Origin: Aestuariibacter sp. A3R04
Lineage (GTDB): Bacteria; Pseudomonadota; Gammaproteobacteria; Enterobacterales; Alteromonadaceae
Direction: 5' to 3'
Assembly: GCF_018860805.1 (NCBI RefSeq)
Contig: NZ_JAHKQR010000003.1
Coordinates: 248,001-312,000, forward strand
DNA: 64,000 nucleotides
The position numbers and the translations under genes were made by a program. Each line of letters starts with the position of its first letter. Positions within the stretch are counted from its first letter, which is position 1. The notes under the pieces are model-generated. The model made no database searches. It saw nothing but the letters and a program-made list of their open reading frames with translations, and had not been told where the DNA came from. Below, one piece after another: positions 37,358 through 46,322 of this stretch.

Positions 37358-38245
37358 GTGCAAATAGTGAAATTGTATCGACGCTTTATGGGTGTAATGT
37401 GTCTGTTTTTGGTGGTGAGCAATGGGGTTGCGCGGTCGCTGGATGATATTAAAGACAGCGGCGCGATCCGAATTGCGGTTTACAACGATTACGCCCCTTT
37501 TTCGTTTGTGGACAATGGAGTCCCCAGGGGAATTGATGTCGATATCGCCAATGCCATTGCAAAGTCACTGAATGTGAAACTGGCCCTTATCTGGATGACG
37601 CCAGGAGAAACTGCAGAAGACGACTTTAGAAACTATCTTTGGAAAGGCCATATTATTCACCGGATAAAAGCCGACGTTATGATGCGTGCTCCCTATGACC
37701 CTTCCTTTTCACAAAAAAGGGACGACGTAGGGTTACTAGTAAATGAACTGGTACATATGTTCGCGCCTTATCACCGTGAAAGCTGGCAAATTCTTCACAA
37801 CACTGAAACGTTACCGGAAGTGGAAACTATGGGGATGTTTCAATATCACACTATAGGCGCAGAGATAGACAGCATTCCTCACTTTTACTTGATCTCGGCG
37901 TTTGGTGGGCGGTTGCGAAACAACACTTCGCACTACGCGTCTAATGGCAAGGCCATTGAAGCGCTGGAAGCGGGCAAGGTTGAAGCGGTGATGGGGCTGC
38001 GTTCGCAAATGTCCTACCTTAGCCAGTTTGTGGATGGAAATAAATTCCAGCTCGCAAGCAATGCCTTTCCCCTTATCGGAAAACAAAAATGGGATATAGG
38101 GTTGGCTATTCATACTAATTTCCGTGCTCTAGGGTATGAAATAGGTGACGTTATTACCCGTTTGGTGGAGGAAGGTGAAATGGCGAAAATTTTTGACAAC
38201 TACAACACCACCTATGAAAAACCGCCGTACTACAGCGCCCAATAA
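37358..38245 (+). CDS. XoxJ/MxaJ-like periplasmic protein (quinoprotein-associated SBP family 3)
   Basis: This 295-aa exported protein has a family 3 solute-binding fold (SGAIRIAVYNDYAPFSFVDNG; IDVDIANAIAKSLNVK). It belongs to the group that accompanies quinoprotein alcohol dehydrogenases, including MxaJ and XoxJ, which are thought to help make active dehydrogenase rather than transport a solute. The start is GTG at 37358, preceded by GGATAGGT; the ATG at 37388 has no ribosome-binding site. The signal peptide ends near VARS, about residue 27. It lies directly before the ADH gene and behind operator copy e, which supports a chaperone-like or activating role. Confidence 0.8.
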   Translation: MQIVKLYRRFMGVMCLFLVVSNGVARSLDDIKDSGAIRIAVYNDYAPFSFVDNGVPRGIDVDIANAIAKSLNVKLALIWMTPGETAEDDFRNYLWKGHIIHRIKADVMMRAPYDPSFSQKRDDVGLLVNELVHMFAPYHRESWQILHNTETLPEVETMGMFQYHTIGAEIDSIPHFYLISAFGGRLRNNTSHYASNGKAIEALEAGKVEAVMGLRSQMSYLSQFVDGNKFQLASNAFPLIGKQKWDIGLAIHTNFRALGYEIGDVITRLVEEGEMAKIFDNYNTTYEKPPYYSAQ

Positions 38246-38250
38246 TTAAC

Positions 38251-38270
38251 GAAGGGGAATATTCCCCTTC
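38251..38270. terminator. 20-bp perfect palindrome after the XoxJ-like gene
   Basis: GAAGGGGAATATTCCCCTTC is a perfect palindrome starting 6 bp after the XoxJ-like stop and 6 bp before operator copy f. As RNA it would form a hairpin with no T-run, perhaps a weak terminator. As DNA it could bind a dimeric regulator. Confidence 0.5.
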
Positions 38271-38275
38271 ATTCC

Positions 38276-38291
38276 TCCTCCCAAAGGAGGA
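38276..38291 (+). promoter_or_regulatory. operator-like inverted repeat, copy f
   Basis: TCCTCC-CAAA-GGAGGA is a perfect palindrome (7-bp arms if extended by one base), 111 bp before the ADH start and followed by GTCAAATC, as at copy b. Confidence 0.75.
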
Positions 38292-38402
38292 GTCAAATCA
38301 CACCGCTGTTGCATAGGCACCGACTTTCTCTGTGGCTATGCTAACCCTAACGAATAGTCTGAAAACAGACCGTTTATGGCCTACATGCAACTAGGAACCG
38401 CG

Positions 38403-40190
38403 ATGAATAATAATATGCCAATTAAAAAACTTGCCTTGTCGATGCTGATTTGTGCAAGTGTACTTACGCCTGTCCATGCTGTTGTTACTGACAAAGATAT
38501 TCAAAATGACCAAGCGACAACGGACGACGTTGTTACTTATGGTATGGGGTTAAAGGCTCAGCGATACAGTCCGCTCACTGCGATAAATCGGGACACGGTA
38601 GAAGAAGTTCGTCCCGTGTGGGCATTTTCATTAGGTGGTGAGAAGCAGCGTGGTCAAGAGTCTCAGCCCATGGTGAAAGATGGAGTGATGTATGTCACCG
38701 GATCATATTCTCGTGTATGGGCAATTGACGCCAGAACAGGGGAAGAGTTGTGGCAATACGAAGCGCGTTTGCCTGACGGAATTATGCCCTGTTGCGATGT
38801 AATAAACCGCGGCGTGGCGCTTTACGACAACTTGGTGATCTTTGGTACCCTCGATGCGAAATTGGTCGCGCTGGATAAAGATACGGGGAAAACCGTATGG
38901 AAGAAAAAAGTGGAAGACTATCGCGCCGGATATGCTATTACAGCGGCCCCCATTGTTGTAAACGGAAAAGTGATAACGGGGATCTCAGGTGGTGAGTTCG
39001 GCATTGTGGGGAAAGTGTATGCTTATGATGCCAAATCAGGTAAGCAACTGTGGGTTCGCCCTACCGTTGAAGGCCACATGGGGTATATTTGGAAAGACGG
39101 TAAGAAAACAGAAAACGGTATCTCAGGTGGCGCACCGGGTAAAACCTGGCCAGCCGATTTGTGGAAAACCGGTGGTGCTGCAACCTGGCTGGGTGGCACA
39201 TATGATTCCGATACCGGATTGCTGTTTTTTGGCACTGGTAACCCTGCTCCCTGGAACTCACACCTGCGCCCTGGTGACAACTACTTCTCTTCTTCGCGAC
39301 TTGCCATTGATCCGGACACTGGAAAAATCGTTTGGCACTTTCAGACGACGCCTCACGATGGCTGGGACTTCGACGGGGTAAACGAGCTGATTTCCTTTGA
39401 TTATCAGGAAAACGGTAAAACAGTAAAAGCGGCGGCAACGGCGGACAGAAATGGCTTCTTCTACGTGCTGAATCGTGAAAATGGTGATTTCATTCGCGGC
39501 TTCCCGTTTGTTGACAAGCTTAATTGGGCGGAAGGTTTAGATGAAAATGGCCGTCCAATTTATGTCGATAGCAATCGCCCAGGTAGCCCGGCGAGTTCAA
39601 ATGATGGCAAAAAAGGCGAGCAGGTTGTTGCACGCCCCGCCTTTCTAGGGGGGAAAAACTGGATGCCTATGGCGTATTCTCAAGATACGGGGTTGTTCTA
39701 TGTGCCGTCTAATGAATGGGAAATGGATATATGGAACGAACCTACAGCGTATAAAAAAGGTGCGGCTTATTTAGGTGCGGGTTTTACCATTAAATCGGTC
39801 AATGAAGATTTTATCGGTGTGCTTAAAGCCATTAACCCTCGGACGGGCGAAACCGTGTGGCGTTACAATAACTTTTCTCCCTTGTGGGGGGGCGTACTGA
39901 CCACTGGAGGAGGCCTGGTCTGGACCGGAAACCCGGAAGGTTATTTGATGGCGTTTGACGATAAAACCGGTGAAATGGTTTACAAATTCCAAACTGGCTC
40001 GGGCATTGTTGGCTCACCAGTTACCTGGGAGATGGACGGTGAGCAATACATATCGGTTTTATCTGGCTGGGGTGGCGCCGTACCATTGTGGGGTGGAGAA
40101 GTGGCTAAGCGGGTAAAACACTTCAATCAAGGCGGTACAGTCTGGACATTTAAACTGCCAAAACGCTATCAGCAAATGGCTAAACACTAA
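38403..40190 (+). CDS. PQQ-dependent alcohol dehydrogenase, lanthanide-type active site
   Basis: This periplasmic quinoprotein (595-aa precursor, signal peptide to about Ala26) oxidises alcohols and passes electrons to cytochrome c. Eight-bladed propeller W motifs run throughout, and the vicinal Cys130-Cys131 disulfide ring is present. Metal ligands are Glu198 (GGEFG), Asn280 (GTGNPAPW) and the catalytic Asp322 in HDGWDFDG. Two residues on is Asp324. This extra Asp is the published marker of lanthanide-dependent enzymes (XoxF, ExaF, PedH), where Ca-dependent MxaF has Ala. The ATG at 38403 is preceded by AGGA. No Ca-type paralogue is in the window. The likely substrates are short alcohols, as for PedH/ExaF; this is not shown by sequence. 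Confidence 0.92.
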   Translation: MNNNMPIKKLALSMLICASVLTPVHAVVTDKDIQNDQATTDDVVTYGMGLKAQRYSPLTAINRDTVEEVRPVWAFSLGGEKQRGQESQPMVKDGVMYVTGSYSRVWAIDARTGEELWQYEARLPDGIMPCCDVINRGVALYDNLVIFGTLDAKLVALDKDTGKTVWKKKVEDYRAGYAITAAPIVVNGKVITGISGGEFGIVGKVYAYDAKSGKQLWVRPTVEGHMGYIWKDGKKTENGISGGAPGKTWPADLWKTGGAATWLGGTYDSDTGLLFFGTGNPAPWNSHLRPGDNYFSSSRLAIDPDTGKIVWHFQTTPHDGWDFDGVNELISFDYQENGKTVKAAATADRNGFFYVLNRENGDFIRGFPFVDKLNWAEGLDENGRPIYVDSNRPGSPASSNDGKKGEQVVARPAFLGGKNWMPMAYSQDTGLFYVPSNEWEMDIWNEPTAYKKGAAYLGAGFTIKSVNEDFIGVLKAINPRTGETVWRYNNFSPLWGGVLTTGGGLVWTGNPEGYLMAFDDKTGEMVYKFQTGSGIVGSPVTWEMDGEQYISVLSGWGGAVPLWGGEVAKRVKHFNQGGTVWTFKLPKRYQQMAKH

Positions 40191-40224
40191 CGCAAAGGGC
40201 AAGAATACCAGTAAACTTACCCAG

Positions 40225-40254
40225 GCCGGCGGCATTGTTCGCCGGCACTTTTTT
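40225..40254 (+). terminator. rho-independent terminator of the ADH gene
   Basis: GCCGGCG and CGCCGGC form a 7-bp GC-only stem with an 8-base loop, followed by CACTTTTTT, 35 bp after the ADH stop. Confidence 0.85.
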
Positions 40255-40300
40255 CTCCAAACATACCTTGTGTACCAGATCCCTATTGACTTACGAGGCC

Positions 40301-40316
40301 TCCTTCCAAAGGAGGA
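40301..40316 (+). promoter_or_regulatory. operator-like inverted repeat, copy g
   Basis: TCCTTC-CAAA-GGAGGA has one mismatch to the consensus arm; a shifted reading gives the perfect CCTCCTT-CCA-AAGGAGG at 40299-40315. It lies 78 bp before the cytochrome gene, so this gene has its own copy even though it follows ADH. Confidence 0.68.
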
Positions 40317-40393
40317 GCCTTTCAAAACCAAAGTAGAGTTACCGCCCAATTACCCGTCCGTATACTTAATACATAGTCTTTTAGGATGTATTA

Positions 40394-40894
40394 ATGATGA
40401 AAACAAAATTATCTCTGTTGTTCGCTGCACTCGTGGTGGCTGGTGTTTCTTGTAATGCTAGTGCCCACGGAAACGTGATTCCTCAAGGGGCAGACAGCTC
40501 AGCTATGCCTCCTATTACAGATGGTGATGAAGCCGAAGATGGCTGGGTGTTTGAAAACCCTTACCGAGGGTTGGATGACGATACCAAAACGGAAGTAATA
40601 AAGTTTGGCGAATCAGCTTATGCAAACAACTGTGCGGGTTGTCATGGGTTACATGCCCAATCAGGAGGCATTAACCCTGATTTGAGAGAGCTTAACCCCG
40701 ATAGTTTTGAAGATGATGAATGGTTTGTGGAACGTCTTCGTTTTGGCTCAGCCAAAGGAATGCCAGCATTAGGCGGTATTCCTGAAGGGCAGTCTGAGCC
40801 TATTTTAGATCAGGAAACGCTGTGGGCCATTAAAACCTATGTGGAAGCTCGTCGGATTGTTGCTATTGAAGAAGGTGAAATAGAAGCCGACTGA
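40394..40894 (+). CDS. periplasmic c-type cytochrome, PedF/c550-like
   Basis: This 166-aa exported monohaem cytochrome probably accepts electrons from the quinoprotein ADH. A signal peptide (to about SAHG, residue 26) is followed by a haem-binding motif CAGCH (Cys80, Cys83, His84), and the likely axial Met123 lies in AKGMPALGG. The mature protein is strongly acidic, as in cytochromes of ethanol and phenylethanol oxidation clusters (c550, PedF). It follows ADH after a terminator and has its own operator, copy g. AGGA precedes tandem ATGs at 40394 and 40397; the first is used. Confidence 0.9.
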   Translation: MMKTKLSLLFAALVVAGVSCNASAHGNVIPQGADSSAMPPITDGDEAEDGWVFENPYRGLDDDTKTEVIKFGESAYANNCAGCHGLHAQSGGINPDLRELNPDSFEDDEWFVERLRFGSAKGMPALGGIPEGQSEPILDQETLWAIKTYVEARRIVAIEEGEIEAD

Positions 40895-40916
40895 CGCAGA
40901 TGTGGTTTGTATATCG

Positions 40917-40939
40917 CCGGGCAACGCGATGTAGCCCGG
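40917..40939 (+). terminator. hairpin after the cytochrome gene
   Basis: CCGGGC and GCCCGG form a 6-bp GC stem around an 11-base loop, 23 bp after the stop. Only a short T-containing stretch (GTGTTAGTTT) follows, so termination is probable but not certain. Confidence 0.5.
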
Positions 40940-41003
40940 TGTGTTAGTTTCGGGGGTAAAAAGACTGAGTAAAATTCATGGCTTTCTGAGCGTTCCGCTA
41001 CAT

Positions 41004-43331
41004 TCACTTCGCTTCTAACAGGTGATACTGCAACTTGTGATACAGCTTGGTAACTTCAATGGGCTTTGCCAGGTGTTCATCAAAGCCATTGTCGAGGTAG
41101 GTCCGAATATCTTCCAGCATTACATTTGCTGTGAGCGCAATAATGGGCGTGTCGGTATCGCTTTTGCGAATGATCTTACAGGCCTCAAGGCCGTCTAATT
41201 CGGGCATTTGTATATCCATCAGAATAACATCAGGCTTGAACGTGCCATATTTATCGATGGCAACTAAGCCATTTTCTGCCAGGCAGATCTCAGCGTTTGT
41301 TTTAGACAGCATTGCTTGTACGATGGTTTGGTTAATGTTGTTGTCTTCTGCGACTAAAATCTTCTTACCGGCTAAATCCGGGGCTGGGGCGGTTTGATCT
41401 TTTAATTGCTCCGCGCGTTCACCTTTTTCCAACGGCAGTGCAACGGTAAATGTGGTGCCTTTGCCTAGTTCGCTGTGTACCGATAAAGTGCCATTCATAA
41501 GATCTACCAGGCTTTTAGTGATGGTCATGCCAAGGCCCGTTCCGCCGTACTTTCGCGTGGTGGAGCTATCTGCTTGGGTAAAGCGTTCAAACAGACCGTC
41601 GATAACATTTTGATTCATGCCTATACCGGTATCGATGACGCCGATAACTAGCGACGTACTGTTGTTGTGCTGCTGAGTCGAAAGGGCGACTGTCACGCTG
41701 CCGTTGTCAGTAAACTTAACGGCATTGGAAATGAGGTTTGTAATAATTTGTTTGATACGTACCGGGTCGCCTAACCACACGTCGTGAAGGCCTTTTTCAA
41801 GGGTATTTTTAAATACTACGCCTTTCGATTTCGTCTTGGGAATGAAGTTTGAAGCTACTTCGTTTAATAACTGACGAACAGAAAATGCGATGCTTTCAAG
41901 GGACAACATTTCTGCCTCAATTTTTGAAAAATCGAGGATGTCATTGACAATGGTGAGCAGGTGGTAAGAAGAGGTTAACGCATTGCTTAAGAGCTTTCTG
42001 TCTGAGGGCCGGGTTATTTCGTCATCAAGTAATTGCAGCGTGCCTAGAATACCATTCATTGGGGTTCGGATTTCATGGCTCATGGATGCCAGAAAGCGGC
42101 TCTTTGCTACGTTTGCTACTTCTGCTTTTTGTTTTGCGGCTTCCAGTTCGCGGGATTTTTCCAGCCGTTCGGTAATATCTTCAATCACGCCGAGGTACCC
42201 GGTCACTTTGCCCTTAGCATCTCTAATACAAGTGACGGTAAGACTGACAGGAAACCGGGAACCGTCTTTTCGGATAAGGGTCCATTCATCGGTATCGGTT
42301 CCATATGTATAGGCTTTTTTAGTAAAAACCTCGAAGTTAGATTTTGGTTCTTCTTTGAATTCTTCAGCGATAGCGGCTGCGCGACGACGGGTCTCTTCTT
42401 GATCGTGCCAAAGCGCAGGGGTTTTTTTTCCGACAATTTCATCAGCATTGTATCCCAGCATTATCTCAGAGGCTGCGTTAAACTGGGTGACAATGCCGGA
42501 GGTGTCAGTGGTGATAAGCAAGTGTTTGGACGCATCGAGAATGGCGTTTGCCATCTCGTTAGATTTGGCCAGTTCGGTAATTAGCTCCTCTTTCTCGGTC
42601 TCAGCTGCTTTTCTCGCAGTGATATCCTGAAACGTACCAAATATCGATGCCACACCACCGGTCTTGTCACGTTGTATTAAGGCTTTACTTTGAACGTGGC
42701 GAACTTCACCGGAAGGACGGACAATTCGCAGTTTTACTTCCCATCCTGCGCCATTTGTCATGGCATCGTTCATACATTGCTCAAGCGTGGCTATGTCGTC
42801 GGGATGATAGAAATCGATAGCCGATTGCAGCGTTGGGGTATACTCCCCTTTTATGACGCCATGAATGCGGTATATTTCATCTGACCAAAATACTTTTTGG
42901 TTTGCAACATCCACGCTCCAGTGCCCCAGGGACGCGAGGATCTCTGCTTGTTGTAACAAGGCTTTTTGTTTTTTGTCAGCCTCTTCCAATGCGACTTTTT
43001 CAGTAATGATAACTGCGGAAGCAACAATTTCCGTGTCGGAATTAGCCCTGGCGAACCACTCCAACCAAATATAGCTACCGTCTTTCTTCTTGTACCGGTT
43101 TCTGAATCCTTCAACATTGTTTTTTTGGTTAACTAATCCAATTAATACCTCTTTGGTTGCCTCTACATCATCAGGGTGTACATGGGAGATGAAAGGCTTG
43201 CCGCACAGGTAGGCTAACTCCCAGCCTAAACTGTCCACCCAATAATCATTTAGGTAGGTAAAGTATCCCTCGTTACTGGCTTTACAAACGAGGGTATTAA
43301 GAGAGTTCAGTAAAGACTGCGCATCAGACAT
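41004..43331 (-). CDS. cytoplasmic hybrid histidine kinase with three PAS domains
   Basis: This 775-aa protein has no membrane segment. Three PAS/PAC modules (about residues 5-115, 125-240 and 255-385) are followed by a HisKA domain with His in [17 protein letters not shown]. An HATPase ([31 protein letters not shown]) and a receiver with Asp in [13 protein letters not shown] and Lys in LAKPIE come next. It is an orthodox hybrid kinase without an HPt domain, so it needs a separate phosphotransfer protein. It converges with the cytochrome gene and diverges from the efflux operon. Its link to either is not evident. Confidence 0.87.
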   Translation of the reverse strand: MSDAQSLLNSLNTLVCKASNEGYFTYLNDYWVDSLGWELAYLCGKPFISHVHPDDVEATKEVLIGLVNQKNNVEGFRNRYKKKDGSYIWLEWFARANSDTEIVASAVIITEKVALEEADKKQKALLQQAEILASLGHWSVDVANQKVFWSDEIYRIHGVIKGEYTPTLQSAIDFYHPDDIATLEQCMNDAMTNGAGWEVKLRIVRPSGEVRHVQSKALIQRDKTGGVASIFGTFQDITARKAAETEKEELITELAKSNEMANAILDASKHLLITTDTSGIVTQFNAASEIMLGYNADEIVGKKTPALWHDQEETRRRAAAIAEEFKEEPKSNFEVFTKKAYTYGTDTDEWTLIRKDGSRFPVSLTVTCIRDAKGKVTGYLGVIEDITERLEKSRELEAAKQKAEVANVAKSRFLASMSHEIRTPMNGILGTLQLLDDEITRPSDRKLLSNALTSSYHLLTIVNDILDFSKIEAEMLSLESIAFSVRQLLNEVASNFIPKTKSKGVVFKNTLEKGLHDVWLGDPVRIKQIITNLISNAVKFTDNGSVTVALSTQQHNNSTSLVIGVIDTGIGMNQNVIDGLFERFTQADSSTTRKYGGTGLGMTITKSLVDLMNGTLSVHSELGKGTTFTVALPLEKGERAEQLKDQTAPAPDLAGKKILVAEDNNINQTIVQAMLSKTNAEICLAENGLVAIDKYGTFKPDVILMDIQMPELDGLEACKIIRKSDTDTPIIALTANVMLEDIRTYLDNGFDEHLAKPIEVTKLYHKLQYHLLEAK

Positions 43332-43566
43332 TCTTCAGGCCTTTATTCGTGTTATTGGCAGCAGAGGCAACATTCGGAGAACGGATTCTATTCGCGCACG
43401 TTGACGGTGTAACAGTATAGAGAAAAGAAATAACAAGTGAAAAGAAAATTGCGTTGATTTTCGTACTTTAACCCTCGCTTAACCTTGCCTTTGAAATAAT
43501 CCCTTCTCAGAGGGCGATTTTCATTATTGCCCTTAGCTCCAGACAGAGCAGCACGGGAACAGGTAA

Positions 43567-44970
43567 ATGAGTAATGCGAAACAAATCGCGTGCGCGGTAG
43601 CGGCAAGCTTGCTTCTAAGCGCATGTGCAAGTGTGGATGATAAAACACTGAGTGAATCAGCCACAGATATAACGGGTAAACAGGTGGTTTGGCAGCCGCT
43701 TGTCAGTGAGTATTCAGGTCAGAATGTACCGGCTGGTGGCGCTTTAGCAGCCAGTCAGCTTACTGATCTTATTGATGTCACTGCGGTTGAACACCTGTCC
43801 TCATACATAAATGAGGCACTAAATAGCAATCCAAGCCTGCAACAAACCCTTATTACCCTGCGTCAGGCACAAGTGTCCATCGACAGCGCTGAGTCTCAGG
43901 GGGCTATGAATTTGGATGCCAGCTTTAATGGTGGTAGAGATGAGCAAACTGGTAGTAGCTTTTCCAGTGCGTTATCGGTTAGCTGGGAGCTGGACTTGTG
44001 GCAAAAAATAGCCGATGGCGTAACGGCAGCGAATTTAGACGCCGCTAGTGCAAGAGCGAGTTATCAGGCTGCCAAAGACAGCTTAATCGCCAGTGTTATT
44101 CGCAGCTACGTCGAGATCATCACACAGCAGAATCTGCTTTCTATCGAGCGTGAACGCTTGCAGGTCTTAGAGAACCAGGAAGCTATCATCCTAACCCGCT
44201 ACCGCACTGGGCTGGGTGGGTTGGACGATCTTGACTCTGCTCGCACCAGCAGTGCAAACACACGGGCAACCATAGCACAATACGAGTACGCAGTGGCCGC
44301 GGCAAAACGCACCTTGGCGGTGCTGCTCGGTCGTCAAGAGCAGTCGTTAACAGAATTAACTGCCAACCAGTCTTATCCGGATGTATTGCTTCCCCTTACT
44401 GCACTGCCCGAACAGGATCTGGCCCGCCGTCCCGATTTACAAGCCGCCTACTTCAATATAAAGGCCTCAGAATACGAGGTGGACGTGGCATATAAAGCCT
44501 TACTCCCAAGTATTAACTTATCCGCGGCGCTCACAGACAGCGCAAGTTCGGCTTCTCAAGCGCTATTTGCAAATCCGTTGTGGAGTGTACTTGGGCAAAT
44601 AACGGCGCCACTGTTTCAAGGAGGGCAGTTGCGCGCGCAAATAGAGAGTGCAGAGCTGAGTGCATTGAACGCCTGGTGGCAATACAAAGAAACGCTGCTA
44701 AATGCCGTTCAGGAAACACAGGATGCCATCGACAATGAGCGTGCGTTAACGGCGCGAATTCAATTCACTACTGATGCAATTGAGAATGCTCAGCGCAGTG
44801 TAACGAGTACTTCGGGCAATTATCGCCAGGGGCTCGCCGATATTCTTGACTTGCTATCTGTATACAACACCCACTTTGACTTGCAAGCGCAACAAGTTCA
44901 GTTGCGATCATCACAATTACAAAACCGTATCGACTTAGGCCTTGCTTTGGGTCTTGGAGTGTCACAATGA
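43567..44970 (+). CDS. outer membrane efflux lipoprotein (TolC/NodT family)
   Basis: This 467-aa protein is the outer-membrane channel of a tripartite RND pump. The signal peptide ends in the lipobox LSAC (residues 17-20), and two outer-membrane efflux domains with long helices and paired repeat structure follow (LEDLDSARTSSANTR-type region; PDLQAAYFNIKASEY). The conserved PLFQGGQLRAQIE strand is present. It is the first gene of a five-gene operon and overlaps the periplasmic adaptor gene by 4 bp. The likely job is export of drugs or toxic metabolites. Confidence 0.88.
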   Translation: MSNAKQIACAVAASLLLSACASVDDKTLSESATDITGKQVVWQPLVSEYSGQNVPAGGALAASQLTDLIDVTAVEHLSSYINEALNSNPSLQQTLITLRQAQVSIDSAESQGAMNLDASFNGGRDEQTGSSFSSALSVSWELDLWQKIADGVTAANLDAASARASYQAAKDSLIASVIRSYVEIITQQNLLSIERERLQVLENQEAIILTRYRTGLGGLDDLDSARTSSANTRATIAQYEYAVAAAKRTLAVLLGRQEQSLTELTANQSYPDVLLPLTALPEQDLARRPDLQAAYFNIKASEYEVDVAYKALLPSINLSAALTDSASSASQALFANPLWSVLGQITAPLFQGGQLRAQIESAELSALNAWWQYKETLLNAVQETQDAIDNERALTARIQFTTDAIENAQRSVTSTSGNYRQGLADILDLLSVYNTHFDLQAQQVQLRSSQLQNRIDLGLALGLGVSQ

Positions 44971-46322
44971 AAAACAAAAAAATAATCGTTACCTTGTTGG
45001 CTGCAGCCTGCATTGTGCTGGCTATTGTGTATACCGCGATGAACACCGGTGGCGGGCACCCGGGTACACCACCGGGGGCCGGTGAGAAAAGCGCGTCGAC
45101 CAATAGTGCCGAAAACGCCAGTTCTCGAGGGAAAGTGCCGGGTGGGGAAGAAGGCGGTGAAGACGGATCTTTGGCATTACGATCCGCAGGCAAGACTACA
45201 AATGGCGAGCGCCGTGGTGACTTAGCCGCAAAACCACCACTACAGAGTCCATCAACAGGTGTCGGTAGCAACCTGGCGAAAGTGGGTGTGTATGCAGTAC
45301 AAACCGCAAGCTATAAGGCGTCAGTAAAAGGCTATGGGGAGGTGCAACCAGTCGACTCACTCAGTTTAGTGGCTCAGGTGGGGGGACGTATAACGATCCT
45401 TGCCGACGAATTTAAAACCGGTGCAATTGTCAGTAAAAATACAACGCTGGCTATCATTGATGACACCGATTATTTAGCGGCGTTGAGCAGTGCGAGAGCC
45501 GATTATGAGGACGCACTGGTGGCGCTGGAAGAAGAGCGTCTGCAAGGTGTTCAGGCGCAGGATGAATGGCGTCGTTCCGGTTTAAAGGGGGAGCCTGCAT
45601 CGGCGTTGGTTTTGCGGCAACCGCAGTTAAAAGCAGCACAAGCAAAGGTGGAAAAAGCGAAGCAAGCCTTGGAAGCGGCTAAGCGTGATTTGGCATTTAC
45701 CAAAGTAACCGCGCCTTTTGACGCCCTTATCGTTAGCCGTGATGTATCACCGGGCAGTTATGTTCAGACTGGGGAGGTCGTGGCAACGCTTTATTCATTG
45801 AACACGGCAGAAATTGCCGTGGCCCTGTCGCCTGCGCAGTGGTCTCAGCTTCCCGATGTCACAGCTGGTGAGCAGCTTGATTGGCCGGTCATCCTTACCG
45901 ATGCGACAACACAACAGCATTGGATCGCAGAAGTAAGTCGTGCCGAACTGCATCAGGACACCAGTACCCGTCAACGCAATGCGGTGGTTACTGTCAATAA
46001 GCCTTTGGAACAGGCAGAGCCGCTCGCTTTCGGCAGTTTTGTTAGCGCTGAAATCGAAGGGCGTGCGCTTGAAAATGTGTGGAAAATTCCTGCTTCTGCG
46101 GTATCGCAAAAACAAGAGGTCTGGTTGGTAGAGCCAGACACTGGGTTGTTACAGAAATTTACGCCAGACGTGCTGTTTGAGCAGGATGGTTTTGCATTTA
46201 TTACACCCTATAACAACGCTAACCGCGCTCTCGTAGTCGCTCGGCCACTGAACAGTTATCTGGTGAATACCGCAGTTGCGCCGTTAATTGAAGGGGTAAC
46301 GGGAGGGGCAGAGAATGACTAA
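44967..46322 (+). CDS. RND efflux periplasmic adaptor (HlyD/MFP family)
   Basis: This 451-aa adaptor joins the pump to the outer-membrane channel. It has an N-terminal membrane anchor (residues 5-24), a lipoyl-like half motif, a long alpha-helical hairpin (YEDALVALEEERLQ and KAAQAKVEKAKQAL) and a beta-barrel domain with the typical FDALIVSRDVSPGSYVQTGEVVATL. Between anchor and lipoyl domain is an unusual low-complexity linker of about 75 residues rich in Gly, Ser, Pro and Lys. Its ATG overlaps the channel gene and its end overlaps the pump gene by 8 bp. Confidence 0.88.
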   Translation: MKNKKIIVTLLAAACIVLAIVYTAMNTGGGHPGTPPGAGEKSASTNSAENASSRGKVPGGEEGGEDGSLALRSAGKTTNGERRGDLAAKPPLQSPSTGVGSNLAKVGVYAVQTASYKASVKGYGEVQPVDSLSLVAQVGGRITILADEFKTGAIVSKNTTLAIIDDTDYLAALSSARADYEDALVALEEERLQGVQAQDEWRRSGLKGEPASALVLRQPQLKAAQAKVEKAKQALEAAKRDLAFTKVTAPFDALIVSRDVSPGSYVQTGEVVATLYSLNTAEIAVALSPAQWSQLPDVTAGEQLDWPVILTDATTQQHWIAEVSRAELHQDTSTRQRNAVVTVNKPLEQAEPLAFGSFVSAEIEGRALENVWKIPASAVSQKQEVWLVEPDTGLLQKFTPDVLFEQDGFAFITPYNNANRALVVARPLNSYLVNTAVAPLIEGVTGGAEND

